Below are positions 20,480 through 30,118 of a stretch of 64,000 nucleotides of DNA, in pieces. Every line of letters starts with the position of its first letter. The stretch's first letter is position 1. The position numbers were made by a program, and so were the translations under genes. The notes under the pieces are model-generated. The model had not been told where the DNA came from. It made no database searches and saw only the letters and a program-made list of their open reading frames with translations. Source of the DNA: an uncultured Thermodesulfobacterium sp. (GTDB lineage Bacteria; Desulfobacterota; Thermodesulfobacteria; Thermodesulfobacteriales; Thermodesulfobacteriaceae); the NCBI GenBank assembly GCA_938091335.1, contig CALLJG010000012.1, positions 34,525 to 98,524 of the forward strand, given 5' to 3'.

Positions 20480-21790
20480 ATGAAAATAAAAATATTAAAT
20501 TATCCATCTAAGGAAGCTGACAAGTATCTACAAAAAATAATTAACCGGATTGAAAAAATACCTCAAAAAATAGAAACAGAGGTAATTAAGATAGGGAAAA
20601 AGATAAAAAAAGAAGGAGATAAAGCACTTATTGAATATACTTATAAATTTGATGGGGTACTTTTTGAATCAAATGAAATAAAAGTAAAAAATGAAGAAAT
20701 TGAGAAAGCTTATAAAGAGATTTCTTCTGAATTACTTTCTTCGATAAAATTAGCTATAGAAAAGATTAAAAAATTTCATTCCCAAAATTTACCTCAATCC
20801 TGGTTTATAGAAGAAAATAAAGAAATAATTTTGGGTCAAATGATAAGACCAATAGAAAGAGTAGGATTATATATACCAGGGGGAAAAGGAGGAGAAACTC
20901 CTCTTATTTCAACAGTTCTTATGACTGCTATCCCTGCAAAAATTGCAGGAGTTGAAAAAATTGTAATGGTTTCTCCTCCAAGAAAAGATAAAAGCTTACA
21001 TCCTGCTCTTTTGGTTGCGGCTAATGAAGCAAGAGTGAATGAAATATATAAAGTAGGAGGACCTTGGTCTATTTTTGGATTAGCTTATGGAACTGAAACC
21101 TTGCCAAAAGTAGATATTATTTGTGGACCAGGAAATATTTATGTAACTACTGCTAAAAAATTAGTTTCCTCTTTTGTGGGAATTGATATTTTAGCTGGTC
21201 CAAGTGAGGTATTAATTATTGCAGATGAAACAGTAGATCCAGAATTTATTACTTGGGATTTACTTGCTCAAGCTGAACATGATCCTATGAGTTTAGTTTT
21301 ACTTATTACTACCTCTAAAAAAGTTGCTATTGAAGTAAAAAAATTAATTCCCCTTGCTCTAAAAAAAGGATTTAGAAGCGAAATTGCTAAAACTTCAATT
21401 TTAAAAAGAGGAGGAATAATTATAGTAAAAGATATAGAAACTGCTTTTTTTATAGCTAATCTTGTTGCTCCAGAACATTTAGAAATTATGATAAAAAATC
21501 CTTTAGAGTATTTACCACTAGTTAAAAACGCTGGAGCTGTTTTTTTAGGAGAGTATACTCCTGAAGCCATGGGGGATTATATGGCAGGACCAAATCATGT
21601 ATTACCTACTATGGGTTTTGCTAAATTTTGTTCCTCCTTGTCTACTGAAAAATTTTTAAAAAAAATAAATTTTATTAAATACTCATCTCAAGCACTTAAA
21701 AACGAGGCTAATAAAGTGATTATCCTTGCAGAAACAGAAAATTTGCCCTCCCATGCAGAAGCAATAAGAATAAGATTGAAGAAAAGTTAG
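20480..21790 (+). CDS. hisD: Histidinol dehydrogenase
   Basis: A 436-residue zinc enzyme that oxidises L-histidinol to histidine in two NAD-linked steps. Family motifs include RVGLYIPGGKGGETPLIST, KVGGPWSIFGLAYGTE, GPGNIYVTTAKKLV, LLAQAEHDPMS, APEHLE and AGPNHVLPTMG. The ATG at 20480 is preferred over the TTG at 20459 because AAGGA at 20466-20470 is ideally placed and the extra residues overlap purL. No other his gene is adjacent. Confidence 0.95.
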   Translation: MKIKILNYPSKEADKYLQKIINRIEKIPQKIETEVIKIGKKIKKEGDKALIEYTYKFDGVLFESNEIKVKNEEIEKAYKEISSELLSSIKLAIEKIKKFHSQNLPQSWFIEENKEIILGQMIRPIERVGLYIPGGKGGETPLISTVLMTAIPAKIAGVEKIVMVSPPRKDKSLHPALLVAANEARVNEIYKVGGPWSIFGLAYGTETLPKVDIICGPGNIYVTTAKKLVSSFVGIDILAGPSEVLIIADETVDPEFITWDLLAQAEHDPMSLVLLITTSKKVAIEVKKLIPLALKKGFRSEIAKTSILKRGGIIIVKDIETAFFIANLVAPEHLEIMIKNPLEYLPLVKNAGAVFLGEYTPEAMGDYMAGPNHVLPTMGFAKFCSSLSTEKFLKKINFIKYSSQALKNEANKVIILAETENLPSHAEAIRIRLKKS

Positions 21791-21803
21791 AAGGAGGTAA
21801 GAA

Positions 21804-23147
21804 ATGAAAGAGTTTTTCAATTATTTGGAATTTACTGAAGAGATAATCGAAGATATAGATACTCAAATAGAAAATCTTGGATCTTGCAAAATCCCCTCTC
21901 CCTTAAAACATAATCAAAACTGTTTTGTTACAGATGATCATAAAATCACTTTAAGAGTGAATTATACCTATTTAAAGGAAAATTTGAGACAAAATAAAGA
22001 TGTTCCTTCTTTGGAACTAGCTGGTCCTAGACCATATATATATTTTGATCCCTCTAAAGCAAAAGTAGGCATAGTAACTTGTGGAGGACTTTGTCCTGGT
22101 ATAAACGATGTTATAAGATCAATAGTAATGACTTTATATTATTCCTATGGAGTAAAAAAAATTATAGGTTTTAAATATGGATTACAAGGTTTTATTCCAA
22201 AATATGGACATGAAATAATCGAATTAAATCCAGAAGTAGTAAAAGATATTCATACTATGGGAGGCACTTTTCTTGGAACCTCTCGAGGGCATCAATCTAT
22301 AGAGGAAATTGTAGATACTTTGGAAAGATTGAATATCCAAATACTTTTTATGATAGGTGGAGATGGAACTTTTAAGGCAGCTTATAAAATAAAAGAAGAA
22401 ATAACGAAAAGAAATCTTAAAATAGCGGTTATTACAATCCCTAAAACTATAGATAATGACATTTGGCTTGTTTCTAAAACCTTTGGATTTGATACAGCTG
22501 TTCAATACGCATGTGAAGCTATAAGATGTGCTCATACAGAGGCAATTGCTGTACCAAATGGAATAGGGTTAGTAAAACTTATGGGAAGGCACTCAGGCTT
22601 TATTGCGGCAGCTGCAACTCTTGCTACTAAAGAAGTAAATTTTTGCTTAATTCCTGAAATAGATTTTGATCTTGAAGGAGAAAAAGGACTTTTGGCTGAG
22701 TTAGAAAGAAGATTGGAAAGAAGAAAACATGCAGTTATTGTAGTAGCAGAAGGAGCTGGACAAAAATATGTTCAAAAGGATCCACCAGAATATGACCCCT
22801 CTGGGAATATAAAACTTGGTGATATAGGAAAATTTTTAAAAGAAAATATTATAAAATATTTTAAAAACAAAAATAAAGAAGTTATAATAAGATATATTGA
22901 TCCAAGTTATATTATTAGAAGTGTTCCTGCAAATGTAGAAGATAGGATTTACTGCGGATTTTTAGGACAATATGCAGTTCATGCTGCTTTAGCTGGAAAA
23001 ACAGGTATAATGATAAGTTACTTAAATGACCAGTTTGTTCATATACCTATTAAAGAAGCTATTAAAAGAAGAAAACAAATAAATTTAAATAGTAGATTCT
23101 GGCTTTCAGTATTAGAATCTACTGGCCAAGGTATTTTAAAAAATTAA
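21804..23147 (+). CDS. 6-phosphofructokinase, PPi-PFK-like clade, probably ATP-dependent
   Basis: A 447-residue group II phosphofructokinase. CGGLCPGINDVIRS binds phosphate, IGGDGTFKAA (about residue 184) and PKTIDND (about residue 212) form the active site. Family knowledge links Gly in GGDGT with ATP use and Asp (GGDDT) with pyrophosphate use, so ATP is favoured, although the Lys of PKTIDND is shared with PPi enzymes. The start has a strong AAGGAGGT. About 75 N-terminal residues precede the nucleotide fold, as in the plant- and trypanosome-like long clade. Confidence 0.88.
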   Translation: MKEFFNYLEFTEEIIEDIDTQIENLGSCKIPSPLKHNQNCFVTDDHKITLRVNYTYLKENLRQNKDVPSLELAGPRPYIYFDPSKAKVGIVTCGGLCPGINDVIRSIVMTLYYSYGVKKIIGFKYGLQGFIPKYGHEIIELNPEVVKDIHTMGGTFLGTSRGHQSIEEIVDTLERLNIQILFMIGGDGTFKAAYKIKEEITKRNLKIAVITIPKTIDNDIWLVSKTFGFDTAVQYACEAIRCAHTEAIAVPNGIGLVKLMGRHSGFIAAAATLATKEVNFCLIPEIDFDLEGEKGLLAELERRLERRKHAVIVVAEGAGQKYVQKDPPEYDPSGNIKLGDIGKFLKENIIKYFKNKNKEVIIRYIDPSYIIRSVPANVEDRIYCGFLGQYAVHAALAGKTGIMISYLNDQFVHIPIKEAIKRRKQINLNSRFWLSVLESTGQGILKN

Positions 23148-23167
23148 AATTTAAAATGGAGGGAAAT

Positions 23168-24832
23168 TTGAAAAAAAACAATAAAATTTTCAAATTTATT
23201 TTTAATTTTTTTATAATTCTTTTTTTAATTAAAAAAAATTTGGTATTTTGTGCTATCTCCTCACAGGTTTATGAAGAAATAAAAAGGGATTTTGCTCCAC
23301 TTTCAGGTCTGATTATTGGAATAGAAGATAGTCAAATTATTATAGATAAAGGTAAAGCTCAGGGGGTTAAACCTAAGGATATTTTTACAGTTTACAAAAG
23401 GGTAAAAAAAATTATACACCCTGAAACTGAAAAAACATTAGGATTTTTAAAAGAAATAATTGGAAAAATTGAAATTATAAATACAGAAGAAAATTTTGCC
23501 ATAGGAAGAGTTATTTTTCAAAAAGAATCCTTTCCTGTCCCAGCTCCTATAGAAAGGCTTGCTAATTCTAAAATTCTTATAATCCCAGAAACCCCAAACT
23601 TTGATGAAAACTTACATTTAATCTTAAAAAATAATTTACCAGACTCTACCATAATCTTTGATCCCAATTTAAGATTAAAAAATTTAACTCCTCAATATCT
23701 ATTATCTCAACAATATGACTTAGTGTTTGTAATAGAAGAAGAGGGAATAAAGATTTATAATTATAAACTTGATCTGATAAGATATTATGGAAGTATCACA
23801 TATAAAGTTCAACCTAAAACTTCCTACATTTCTCCTACCTATCAACTAACCTACCCTTCAATTTCTCTTATCTCACCTAAAATTATAGGAAAAACCAAGG
23901 AAGAAGTATTTCAAGCAGAATTTATTGATATAGATAATGATAACCAACCTGAGATGATTTACTTTAATTCTAAGGGATTATTTATTACAAAAATAAAAGG
24001 CAATATTTTAGCTCATTATTTACCAAAAACCGGAAAAATTATTAATTTTTCTGTAGGACCATCTGGTTGGATTGCTTTAAATGTTTTAGATGAAAATATA
24101 GGATTGAGAAGTGAAATCCTAAAATATGGTGAACAAGGTCTAAATCCTATAATTACTAATATTAATCTTATTTTAAATTTTGTAGATTATACTGGAACAG
24201 GGAAAAAAGACACTTTAATAGGACAAACTTTTGATGAAGAAAACTTTTTCGGTAAAGAAGTATACATACTTAAAAGGGAAAACAATAACTTATTATATGT
24301 TGCTTCAGTTAAAGTACCTCCTGATTATAGAAATATTGGTAGTATCTTTATCGATTTAGATAAAGACGGAACCCCTGAAATTTTGAGTTATCTTCCTGAT
24401 GGGAAAATAGGAATTTTTAAGAATTCTAATTTAGTTTGGAGTTCCCCTTATTCTGTAGGTAGACATTTTTATGAAATTCCCTTTATTAAAGGTAAAAAGG
24501 GGAAAGAAGTGATTAAACAAATTCTTTATCCATCAATTACACCTGTTATAATTGATATTAACAAAAATACAAAACCAGAAATAATTTTTATTTCTAATAA
24601 TTTTCCCTTGGCACCTGTTAAAAGTGATCTTAAATATATACCTTTAAACAGTACCACTTCCCAAATATTTATCCTTGGTTTTGAAGGTACCTATTATTTT
24701 AGAAATTTAGGAGATGCACAAACAGGATTTATTACAGGTTTAGGAATATTTAATAACGAATTTTATTATGTTTTAGTTAAAGGTAATTATCCAGGAAATA
24801 CAGAAACCGAACTTTATTTGAGTCATTTTTAA
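23168..24832 (+). CDS. Secreted protein with FG-GAP/VCBS-like repeats, function unknown
   Basis: I do not recognise a specific function. The protein (about 554 residues) opens with a basic stretch and one hydrophobic segment, consistent with a signal peptide or anchor. A first domain (about 40-120) contains GKAQGVKPKDIFTVYK, a pattern seen in secretion- and flagellar-assembly-type beta domains. Later segments EFIDIDNDNQPEMIYFN, VDYTGTGKKDTLIGQ, FIDLDKDGTPEIL and IDINKNTKPEIIFI resemble calcium-loop FG-GAP beta-propeller repeats. TTG at 23168 is preferred as start because GGAGG at 23158-23162 precedes it; the ATG at 23156 contains that site. It follows pfkA closely. Confidence 0.6.
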   Translation: MKKNNKIFKFIFNFFIILFLIKKNLVFCAISSQVYEEIKRDFAPLSGLIIGIEDSQIIIDKGKAQGVKPKDIFTVYKRVKKIIHPETEKTLGFLKEIIGKIEIINTEENFAIGRVIFQKESFPVPAPIERLANSKILIIPETPNFDENLHLILKNNLPDSTIIFDPNLRLKNLTPQYLLSQQYDLVFVIEEEGIKIYNYKLDLIRYYGSITYKVQPKTSYISPTYQLTYPSISLISPKIIGKTKEEVFQAEFIDIDNDNQPEMIYFNSKGLFITKIKGNILAHYLPKTGKIINFSVGPSGWIALNVLDENIGLRSEILKYGEQGLNPIITNINLILNFVDYTGTGKKDTLIGQTFDEENFFGKEVYILKRENNNLLYVASVKVPPDYRNIGSIFIDLDKDGTPEILSYLPDGKIGIFKNSNLVWSSPYSVGRHFYEIPFIKGKKGKEVIKQILYPSITPVIIDINKNTKPEIIFISNNFPLAPVKSDLKYIPLNSTTSQIFILGFEGTYYFRNLGDAQTGFITGLGIFNNEFYYVLVKGNYPGNTETELYLSHF

Positions 24833-24837
24833 ATTCT

Positions 24838-25209
24838 TTAAGGTTTTTCAACAGTTATTATAGTATGAACATTACCCCTTGGATGAAAATCTGCTACAAT
24901 TTTTAACTTTTTAGGTTTAAGTAAATTCCATAAAGCATCAAAGATTTCGTTGGTGGCTGCTTCATGAGAAATGTACCTATTTCTAAATTTATTAAGCCAA
25001 AGCTTGAGAGATTTTAGTTCTACAATTTTATCACTAGGAACATAAGAAATTTTAATTGTAGCAAAATCTGGGTATCCAGATCTGGGACAAAGACAAGTAA
25101 ATTCAGGAAATGTGATCTCTATAAAGTAATCTCTATCAGGATAAGGATTTTCCCAAGCTTCAAGTTGAGCCTCTTCTATTGCTATTTCTCCATATTTTTT
25201 TTCTTTCAT
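24838..25209 (-). CDS. queF: NADPH-dependent 7-cyano-7-deazaguanine reductase QueF
   Basis: A 123-residue short (type I) QueF that reduces preQ0 to preQ1 for queuosine in tRNA. The nucleophile Cys lies in [13 protein letters not shown], and [21 protein letters not shown] is the NADPH/preQ0 motif with its conserved Glu. The gene stands alone on the minus strand, converging on the gene before it with 5 bp between. tgt, the next committed step of the same pathway, is 5 kb away. Confidence 0.94.
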   Translation of the reverse strand: MKEKKYGEIAIEEAQLEAWENPYPDRDYFIEITFPEFTCLCPRSGYPDFATIKISYVPSDKIVELKSLKLWLNKFRNRYISHEAATNEIFDALWNLLKPKKLKIVADFHPRGNVHTIITVEKP

Positions 25210-25356
25210 AAATACAATTTTATCTTATTATTTGTAATTTTTCTACAAGGAGATAAATTATATATTTGATAGAGAGGTCTTACTATCAGGAATAGCTGGT
25301 GGTTTTGATACTATAAAACTTCTTAGAGAAAGAGTGTGAAAACTAGCCTCTTAGAG

Positions 25357-26034
25357 TTATCCCTCTTGGAAAAAATCTTGATAAGGAAAAATCTGTCCAT
25401 CTTTCAAGACATAAATTTTTTTAACCACATCCCTTAAAAATTCTTTATCATGAGAAACAATTAAACAAGTTTTAACCCAGGTATTTAAAAGATCTTTCAA
25501 TCTTTTTTTGGTAGTTTCATCAAGCCCATCTGAAGGTTCATCTAGTAAATAACATATAGGATCCATAGCAAAAACTGTAGCTAGTGCAATTATCTTTTTT
25601 TCACCTGCTGAAAGTTGATATATAGGTCTATTAAGCAAATGTTGAATATTAAAGGTGTTTGCAATCTTTTTTATAATTTCCTTAACCTCTGTTCGAGATT
25701 TTTTAAGATTCAGAGGCCCAAAAGCTATATCTTCTTTTACTGTAGGACAAAATAATTGAGCATCAGAATCTTGAAATAATAAACCAATTTTTTGTCTAAC
25801 CTCTAAAAAGTCTTTTTCTTCCTTTCTTTCTTTTCCCAATATAATAATTTTCCCTGAAAAAGGTTTTAAAAATCCTGTAAGGATATAAAGAAGTGTTGTC
25901 TTCCCTGATCCATTAGGTCCCATCAAGCCTATTTTCTCTCCATAGAAAATCTCTAAATTTAAATTATTTAAAATAAACCGAGAATCATAACCAAAATTAA
26001 TGTTTTCTAACTTAATAATAGGTATATTATTCAT
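25357..26034 (-). CDS. ECF nickel/cobalt transporter ATPase (NikO/CbiO)
   Basis: A 225-residue energising ATPase of an ECF metal importer. Walker A GPNGSGKTT, signature LSAGEKKIIALA, Walker B CYLLDEP and a D-loop DGLDE are visible. It is the last gene of a five-gene minus-strand operon and overlaps the CbiQ-like gene by 4 bp. With only one ATPase present it should work as a homodimer. Nickel versus cobalt cannot be fixed by this gene alone; the operon composition favours nickel. Confidence 0.9.
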   Translation of the reverse strand: MNNIPIIKLENINFGYDSRFILNNLNLEIFYGEKIGLMGPNGSGKTTLLYILTGFLKPFSGKIIILGKERKEEKDFLEVRQKIGLLFQDSDAQLFCPTVKEDIAFGPLNLKKSRTEVKEIIKKIANTFNIQHLLNRPIYQLSAGEKKIIALATVFAMDPICYLLDEPSDGLDETTKKRLKDLLNTWVKTCLIVSHDKEFLRDVVKKIYVLKDGQIFPYQDFFQEG

Positions 26035-26771
26035 AAAAAATATATCAAAATTACAATTATACTTAAAATTATTCCAAAAAGAAAATCAATTTTTTTCAAT
26101 TCAAAATGTTCATATAATGGAAAAATACCATTAAACCCTCTGGCAAGCATAGCTCTATAAATTTCTGTAGATCTTTGAAAACTCTTAATTAATAAAGCTC
26201 CTACTATATAAGCATAAGTTTTATAAGTATGAAGATTAGTTCCTGATTTAAATCCTCTTGCCAAAACAGCTCTTTTTATTTTTATATATTCTTCATGTAT
26301 AACACTTATATATCTATAAAATAAAAAAAATATCATGACCAATTTATCAGGTACCTTTAAATGACTCATAGCGTGAGCAATAGAAAAGATAGAAGATGTT
26401 GCCAAAAGAGCTATAGTAGCAAGAATAATGGCATTACATTTTAAAGTAATAGAAAGAGCATATTTTACTCCTTCCCAACTTAATTTTATAATTCCCAAAT
26501 CAATATAAGGATTTTTTTGATAACTAATAGGAATAAATATCCATATAAAAAAAATAAAAAAATTAGCACCAATAATCCTATTTAAAAGAGTTTTAAAGTG
26601 AAGTTTAGCTAACCATACTAAAAATATGGATAATAATAAATAAATAAATGGTATTAACAAATTTTGAGAAATAGCACAAAAGATAGCAAATAATAGCAAA
26701 ACTAATATCTTAATTCTTGGATCAAGTTTATGTAAAAAGGAATTTCCTTCAGCAAAAACCTCTAAATGCAT
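26031..26771 (-). CDS. ECF transporter transmembrane component (NikQ/CbiQ)
   Basis: A 246-residue T-component with about five hydrophobic helices. The coupling motifs that contact the ATPases are visible as the paired A-R-G segments, AVLARGFKSG and AMLARGFNG, separated by about 35 residues. DPRIKILVLLLFAI near the N-terminus is also typical of CbiQ. It overlaps the ATPase gene and directly follows the NikL-like gene. Confidence 0.9.
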   Translation of the reverse strand: MHLEVFAEGNSFLHKLDPRIKILVLLLFAIFCAISQNLLIPFIYLLLSIFLVWLAKLHFKTLLNRIIGANFFIFFIWIFIPISYQKNPYIDLGIIKLSWEGVKYALSITLKCNAIILATIALLATSSIFSIAHAMSHLKVPDKLVMIFFLFYRYISVIHEEYIKIKRAVLARGFKSGTNLHTYKTYAYIVGALLIKSFQRSTEIYRAMLARGFNGIFPLYEHFELKKIDFLFGIILSIIVILIYFL

Positions 26772-27347
26772 CTAATTAGTCCTTTTTTTAAAAATACTCC
26801 ATACTCCCAATATTCCTAAAATATAACCTATACCACCTAAAATTTCATGAATTTTTATTCTATTCATATCCTTTTTCATTTCCAGGATTAAATTTTTAAG
26901 TCCTTCATTTTCTTCTTTTATTACTTGTCTCAATATATCTTTAATTTTTTCCTCATCTAAAGAGTAAAAAGTCTCTTTTTGGGATATAGTCTTTTTAACA
27001 TTTTCTTTATCTTGAGATTTTTTTTCTTTTTCCAATTTTTCTATTTTTATTTTATATTCAGCAAAATGTCCTTCTCCTGCAATAACTTTTATTTTTAATT
27101 CTCCCCCTTCTTTTATACTAAATTTATATTTCCCTTTTTCATCAGTTTGAGTTTCAAGAATTTTATTTCCTTTTTCTTCAAAAACTTCAACTTTACAATT
27201 TATGCAAGGTGAACCATCCACAAAATAAGCTTCTCCTATAATTTGGTCTTTTTCTTTATAGGCAAAAGTACTTAATTTATGAGCAAAACAAATTTGAAAG
27301 GAAAATAAGATTAAAAAACTCATTAAAAAAGTTATAATTGATTTCAT
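26772..27347 (-). CDS. NikL/CbiL-like auxiliary protein of metal ECF transporter
   Basis: A 191-residue membrane-anchored extracytoplasmic protein. It has a signal peptide ending near CFAHKLS, a carboxypeptidase-regulatory-like beta domain (about 25-105), including DGSPCINCKVEVFEEKG and TDEKGKYKFSIKEGG, then a charged linker, and one C-terminal helix (IGYILGILGVWSIF). The layout matches NikL, an extra component of NikKMLQO nickel importers (family knowledge). The His just after the signal peptide could help bind metal once cleaved. It overlaps NikM by 4 bp. Confidence 0.7.
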   Translation of the reverse strand: MKSIITFLMSFLILFSFQICFAHKLSTFAYKEKDQIIGEAYFVDGSPCINCKVEVFEEKGNKILETQTDEKGKYKFSIKEGGELKIKVIAGEGHFAEYKIKIEKLEKEKKSQDKENVKKTISQKETFYSLDEEKIKDILRQVIKEENEGLKNLILEMKKDMNRIKIHEILGGIGYILGILGVWSIFKKRTN

Positions 27348-27943
27348 AAAAGGACCTCCGGTTTTACTTTTTTAAGATAAACTAAAATAAAACCAGTAAT
27401 TAAACCCTCTATAATTGCTATAGGAATATGGATACTCATTAAAGTTATTATTAAAGCAAAAAAGCTTTTTTGTGTAAAATAAAGAGACAAGCTTACTAAA
27501 ATGGCTGAAAAAATTACAGAAAGAAATCCTGATAAAAATCCAACTATAAAAATAAAAATAATATTATTAATTTTAGAAACAAAATTTTTAAAAAAATACC
27601 ACATTATTACAGAAGGAAATGCCATATTTAAAGTATTTATTCCTAGGGTAGTAATACCTCCGAACTGAAACAAAATTGCTTGTAAGAGAAGTCCCAAAAA
27701 TATAGCAAGAAACGCAACCCATCCAAGAAGAATACCTACTAATCCATTTAAAATAAGATGCGCAGAACTGGGACCTATAGGAATGTGAATTAATGAAGCT
27801 ACAAAAAAAGTACTTGAAAGAATAGCTACTTCAGGAAGTTTATCCTCTTTTAAGTTTTTTAATCCTATAGCTAAACCTATTAAAGTAACTACAGCCCCTC
27901 CTAACAAAATGGAAGGAGAAAGAACACCCTCAGAAATATGCAT
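27344..27943 (-). CDS. ECF transporter substrate-binding component (NikM/CbiM)
   Basis: A 199-residue membrane S-component that binds the metal ion. The N-terminus MHISEGVLSP contains the conserved MHIxEG in which the terminal amine and His2 coordinate Ni2+ or Co2+. A second conserved block is HIPIGPSSAHLILNG. No CbiN gene is present; instead NikL- and NikK-like genes flank it, which favours nickel over cobalt. About six hydrophobic helices are visible. Confidence 0.88.
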   Translation of the reverse strand: MHISEGVLSPSILLGGAVVTLIGLAIGLKNLKEDKLPEVAILSSTFFVASLIHIPIGPSSAHLILNGLVGILLGWVAFLAIFLGLLLQAILFQFGGITTLGINTLNMAFPSVIMWYFFKNFVSKINNIIFIFIVGFLSGFLSVIFSAILVSLSLYFTQKSFFALIITLMSIHIPIAIIEGLITGFILVYLKKVKPEVLL

Positions 27944-27947
27944 CTTT

Positions 27948-28742
27948 TTATTTAACCTCTTTTGGTTTAGGATAAGCTCTTATCCAAATTACTGCATCAA
28001 GTTCTAAAGGATATTCTTTACCATCTTGCCCTTTTAAAGTACCTCCTTCTCCTATAGCAGAAAAACCCCACCAACCAGCCCAAGGAATAGCATATTCAAA
28101 ATATCCATTCTCATCTGTCTTAATAACTTGAGTAATAAATGAATCTGTAGGAACCTTTATTCCTCTTTCATTTAAATATTCTACTTCAACATCTATGTTT
28201 TTGGCAGGTCTTCCATTTATTAAAACTTGTCCTTTAAAAATATTACCTTCCCATAAGGAAAAAGGTTTAACCAAAGGAATAATTTCCGCTTTAAGACCAA
28301 TTGGTTGATCCCATCCCTCCTCCATTCCCAAAGCTTGAATAATAACTTTAGTAATTTGTTTAATAAATTTTTCTTCTGAAGGCTCAAAATAAGCCTCAGG
28401 TTCCACATAAATTTGATATACCCCAGGTCTTTTAATATTTAAAACAGACATGTACATAGAAACTTTTTTACTACTCCCCTTCATAGATAAAATCTTTTTT
28501 TCTTGCCAATTAAGATTACTCTTTTCCCCCCTACACCAAACCCCACTTTCAATAATCTTAAAATCCATATTTGGGCCCCCTTCCATAGGATGAGTAAATT
28601 TTGCCTCTAATTTTACTTCTTTTTGCTGTGCCTCTACATTATCCTTGTCAGGTATTAAAACCACAAAATGAGCTTTGGTCAACGAGGGATACAAAATTAA
28701 TACTAAAATTAAATAAATAATACTTTTTAAAACTAATCTCAT
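27948..28742 (-). CDS. DUF4198 (NikK-like) periplasmic metal-handling protein
   Basis: First gene of the ECF metal operon. The 264-residue protein has a clear signal peptide ending near LTKAHFVVLIPD; the His after the cleavage site recurs in this family. The body resembles DUF4198, with KLEAKFTHPMEGGPNM, and a second beta domain with INGRPAKNIDVEVEYLNERG and TDENGYFEYAIPWAGWWGFSA. NikK proteins of this type accompany nickel ECF transporters and are thought to capture or deliver the metal outside the membrane. A strong AGGAGG precedes the ATG. Confidence 0.82.
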   Translation of the reverse strand: MRLVLKSIIYLILVLILYPSLTKAHFVVLIPDKDNVEAQQKEVKLEAKFTHPMEGGPNMDFKIIESGVWCRGEKSNLNWQEKKILSMKGSSKKVSMYMSVLNIKRPGVYQIYVEPEAYFEPSEEKFIKQITKVIIQALGMEEGWDQPIGLKAEIIPLVKPFSLWEGNIFKGQVLINGRPAKNIDVEVEYLNERGIKVPTDSFITQVIKTDENGYFEYAIPWAGWWGFSAIGEGGTLKGQDGKEYPLELDAVIWIRAYPKPKEVK

Positions 28743-28775
28743 TTTAAACCTCCTTTTTTAAAATTTTAAAATAAT

Positions 28776-28804
28776 TTTTTATCACTTTTTTTCAATTTTG
28801 TCAA
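28776..28804 (-). promoter_or_regulatory. Candidate promoter for the nickel ECF operon
   Basis: On the minus strand TTGACA (28804-28799) is followed after 17 bp by TAAAAA (28781-28776), 33 bp before the operon's first ATG. The -35 is a perfect consensus, the -10 a weak one. No convincing NikR palindrome or cobalamin riboswitch was recognised in the 188-bp divergent gap. Confidence 0.4.
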
Positions 28805-28930
28805 TACCTATAATATAGAATTAGTGTATCTAAGAGTTTTATATTTTTTTGCAATTTTTGGTTTTGGGTTTGTATAGTTTATAATTTTTTATGTTATATT
28901 GAAATAATTTTTTAATTTTAGAATTTAAAA

Positions 28931-30118
28931 ATGAGTATTTCTTTTCAAATTAAAAATTATATACAACAAAGTTCATGGATAAGAAGAATGTTTGAAGAGG
29001 GTATAAGACTTAAAAAATTATATGGAGAAGAAAAAGTATTTGACTTAAGTTTAGGAAATCCTGATTTAGTTCCTCCAATTCAGGTAAAAGAGAGTTTAGA
29101 AAAAATAGTTAAAAATTATGATCCCTCCTATCATAGATATATGCCTAATGCAGGATTTCCTTTTGTTAGAGATATAATGGCAAAAAAGGTATCAAAAGAT
29201 CAAGAAATTGAAGTAACTTCTGAAGAAATTATTATGACTTGTGGATCAGCAGGAGCTTTAAATGTAATTTTAAAAACTCTTCTAAATCCTGGAGAAGAAG
29301 TAATTTTTCCTTTGCCATTTTTTGTAGAATATTTTTTTTATGTTGAAAATCATAAAGGTATCCCAAAATCTGTTCCTACAAAAGAAGATTTTAGTTTAAA
29401 TCTAGAAAATATCGAAAAGGCAATTACTTCCCAAACTAAAATAATTTTAATTAATTCCCCTAACAATCCTACAGGACAAATATATTCTGAAAATGAGATC
29501 AAAACACTTTCAGAAATACTCTTTAAAAAAAGTAAAGAATTTAATAAGACTATTTATTTAGTTTCTGATGAACCATATAGAAATTTGGTTTTTGATAATG
29601 AAAAGGTGCCTTCAATATTTAAATTTTATTCTAATAGTATAATAGCCTATAGTTTTTCTAAAGAACTTTCTTTAGCTGGAGAAAGGATAGGATTTATAGC
29701 AGTTCATCCAGAAATTGAAGACAAAAAAACCTTAATAGAAGGTCTAATCCTGGCAAATAGGATTTTAGGTTTTGTTAATGCACCTGCTCTTGCTCAAAGA
29801 ATTGTTGCTAATTGCGCTTTTTATAAAGTAAAAGTTGAAATTTATCAGAAAAGAAGAGATATCTTATGTGAAATACTGCAAGAAGCAGGTCTCTCCTTTG
29901 TTAAACCAAAAGGTGGACTTTTTATCTTCCCAAAAGTTCCAATTGATGATATAAAATTTTGCGAAATTTTAAAAGAAGAATTGATTCTTGCTGTCCCAGG
30001 TAAAGGCTTTGGAACCCCAAATCACATAAGACTCTCTTTTTGTGTTTCTGAAGAAATATTATTAAATATGAAATCTAATTTTTTGAAAGCATGTGAAAAA
30101 ATTAAGAATTATGTTTAA
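28931..30118 (+). CDS. Pyridoxal-phosphate-dependent aminotransferase, class I/II
   Basis: A 395-residue fold-type I aminotransferase of the AspC-like group. Visible are FDLSLGNPDLVPP, the cofactor-binding CGSAGALNVILKT, INSPNNPTGQIYSE, SDEPYRNLVFD, and the PLP lysine in YSFSKELSLAGERIGF. RLSFC near the end contains the Arg that binds the substrate carboxylate. Aspartate, alanine or another amino acid may be the donor; the sequence does not decide. The next gene, tgt, starts inside its last codons, so the two are cotranscribed by chance or need. Confidence 0.85.
   Translation: MSISFQIKNYIQQSSWIRRMFEEGIRLKKLYGEEKVFDLSLGNPDLVPPIQVKESLEKIVKNYDPSYHRYMPNAGFPFVRDIMAKKVSKDQEIEVTSEEIIMTCGSAGALNVILKTLLNPGEEVIFPLPFFVEYFFYVENHKGIPKSVPTKEDFSLNLENIEKAITSQTKIILINSPNNPTGQIYSENEIKTLSEILFKKSKEFNKTIYLVSDEPYRNLVFDNEKVPSIFKFYSNSIIAYSFSKELSLAGERIGFIAVHPEIEDKKTLIEGLILANRILGFVNAPALAQRIVANCAFYKVKVEIYQKRRDILCEILQEAGLSFVKPKGGLFIFPKVPIDDIKFCEILKEELILAVPGKGFGTPNHIRLSFCVSEEILLNMKSNFLKACEKIKNYV

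Noticed and set aside
28743..28930. Cobalamin or NiCo riboswitch before the ECF metal operon
   Set aside because: No conserved riboswitch core was recognisable and the predicted leader is only about 25-30 nt.
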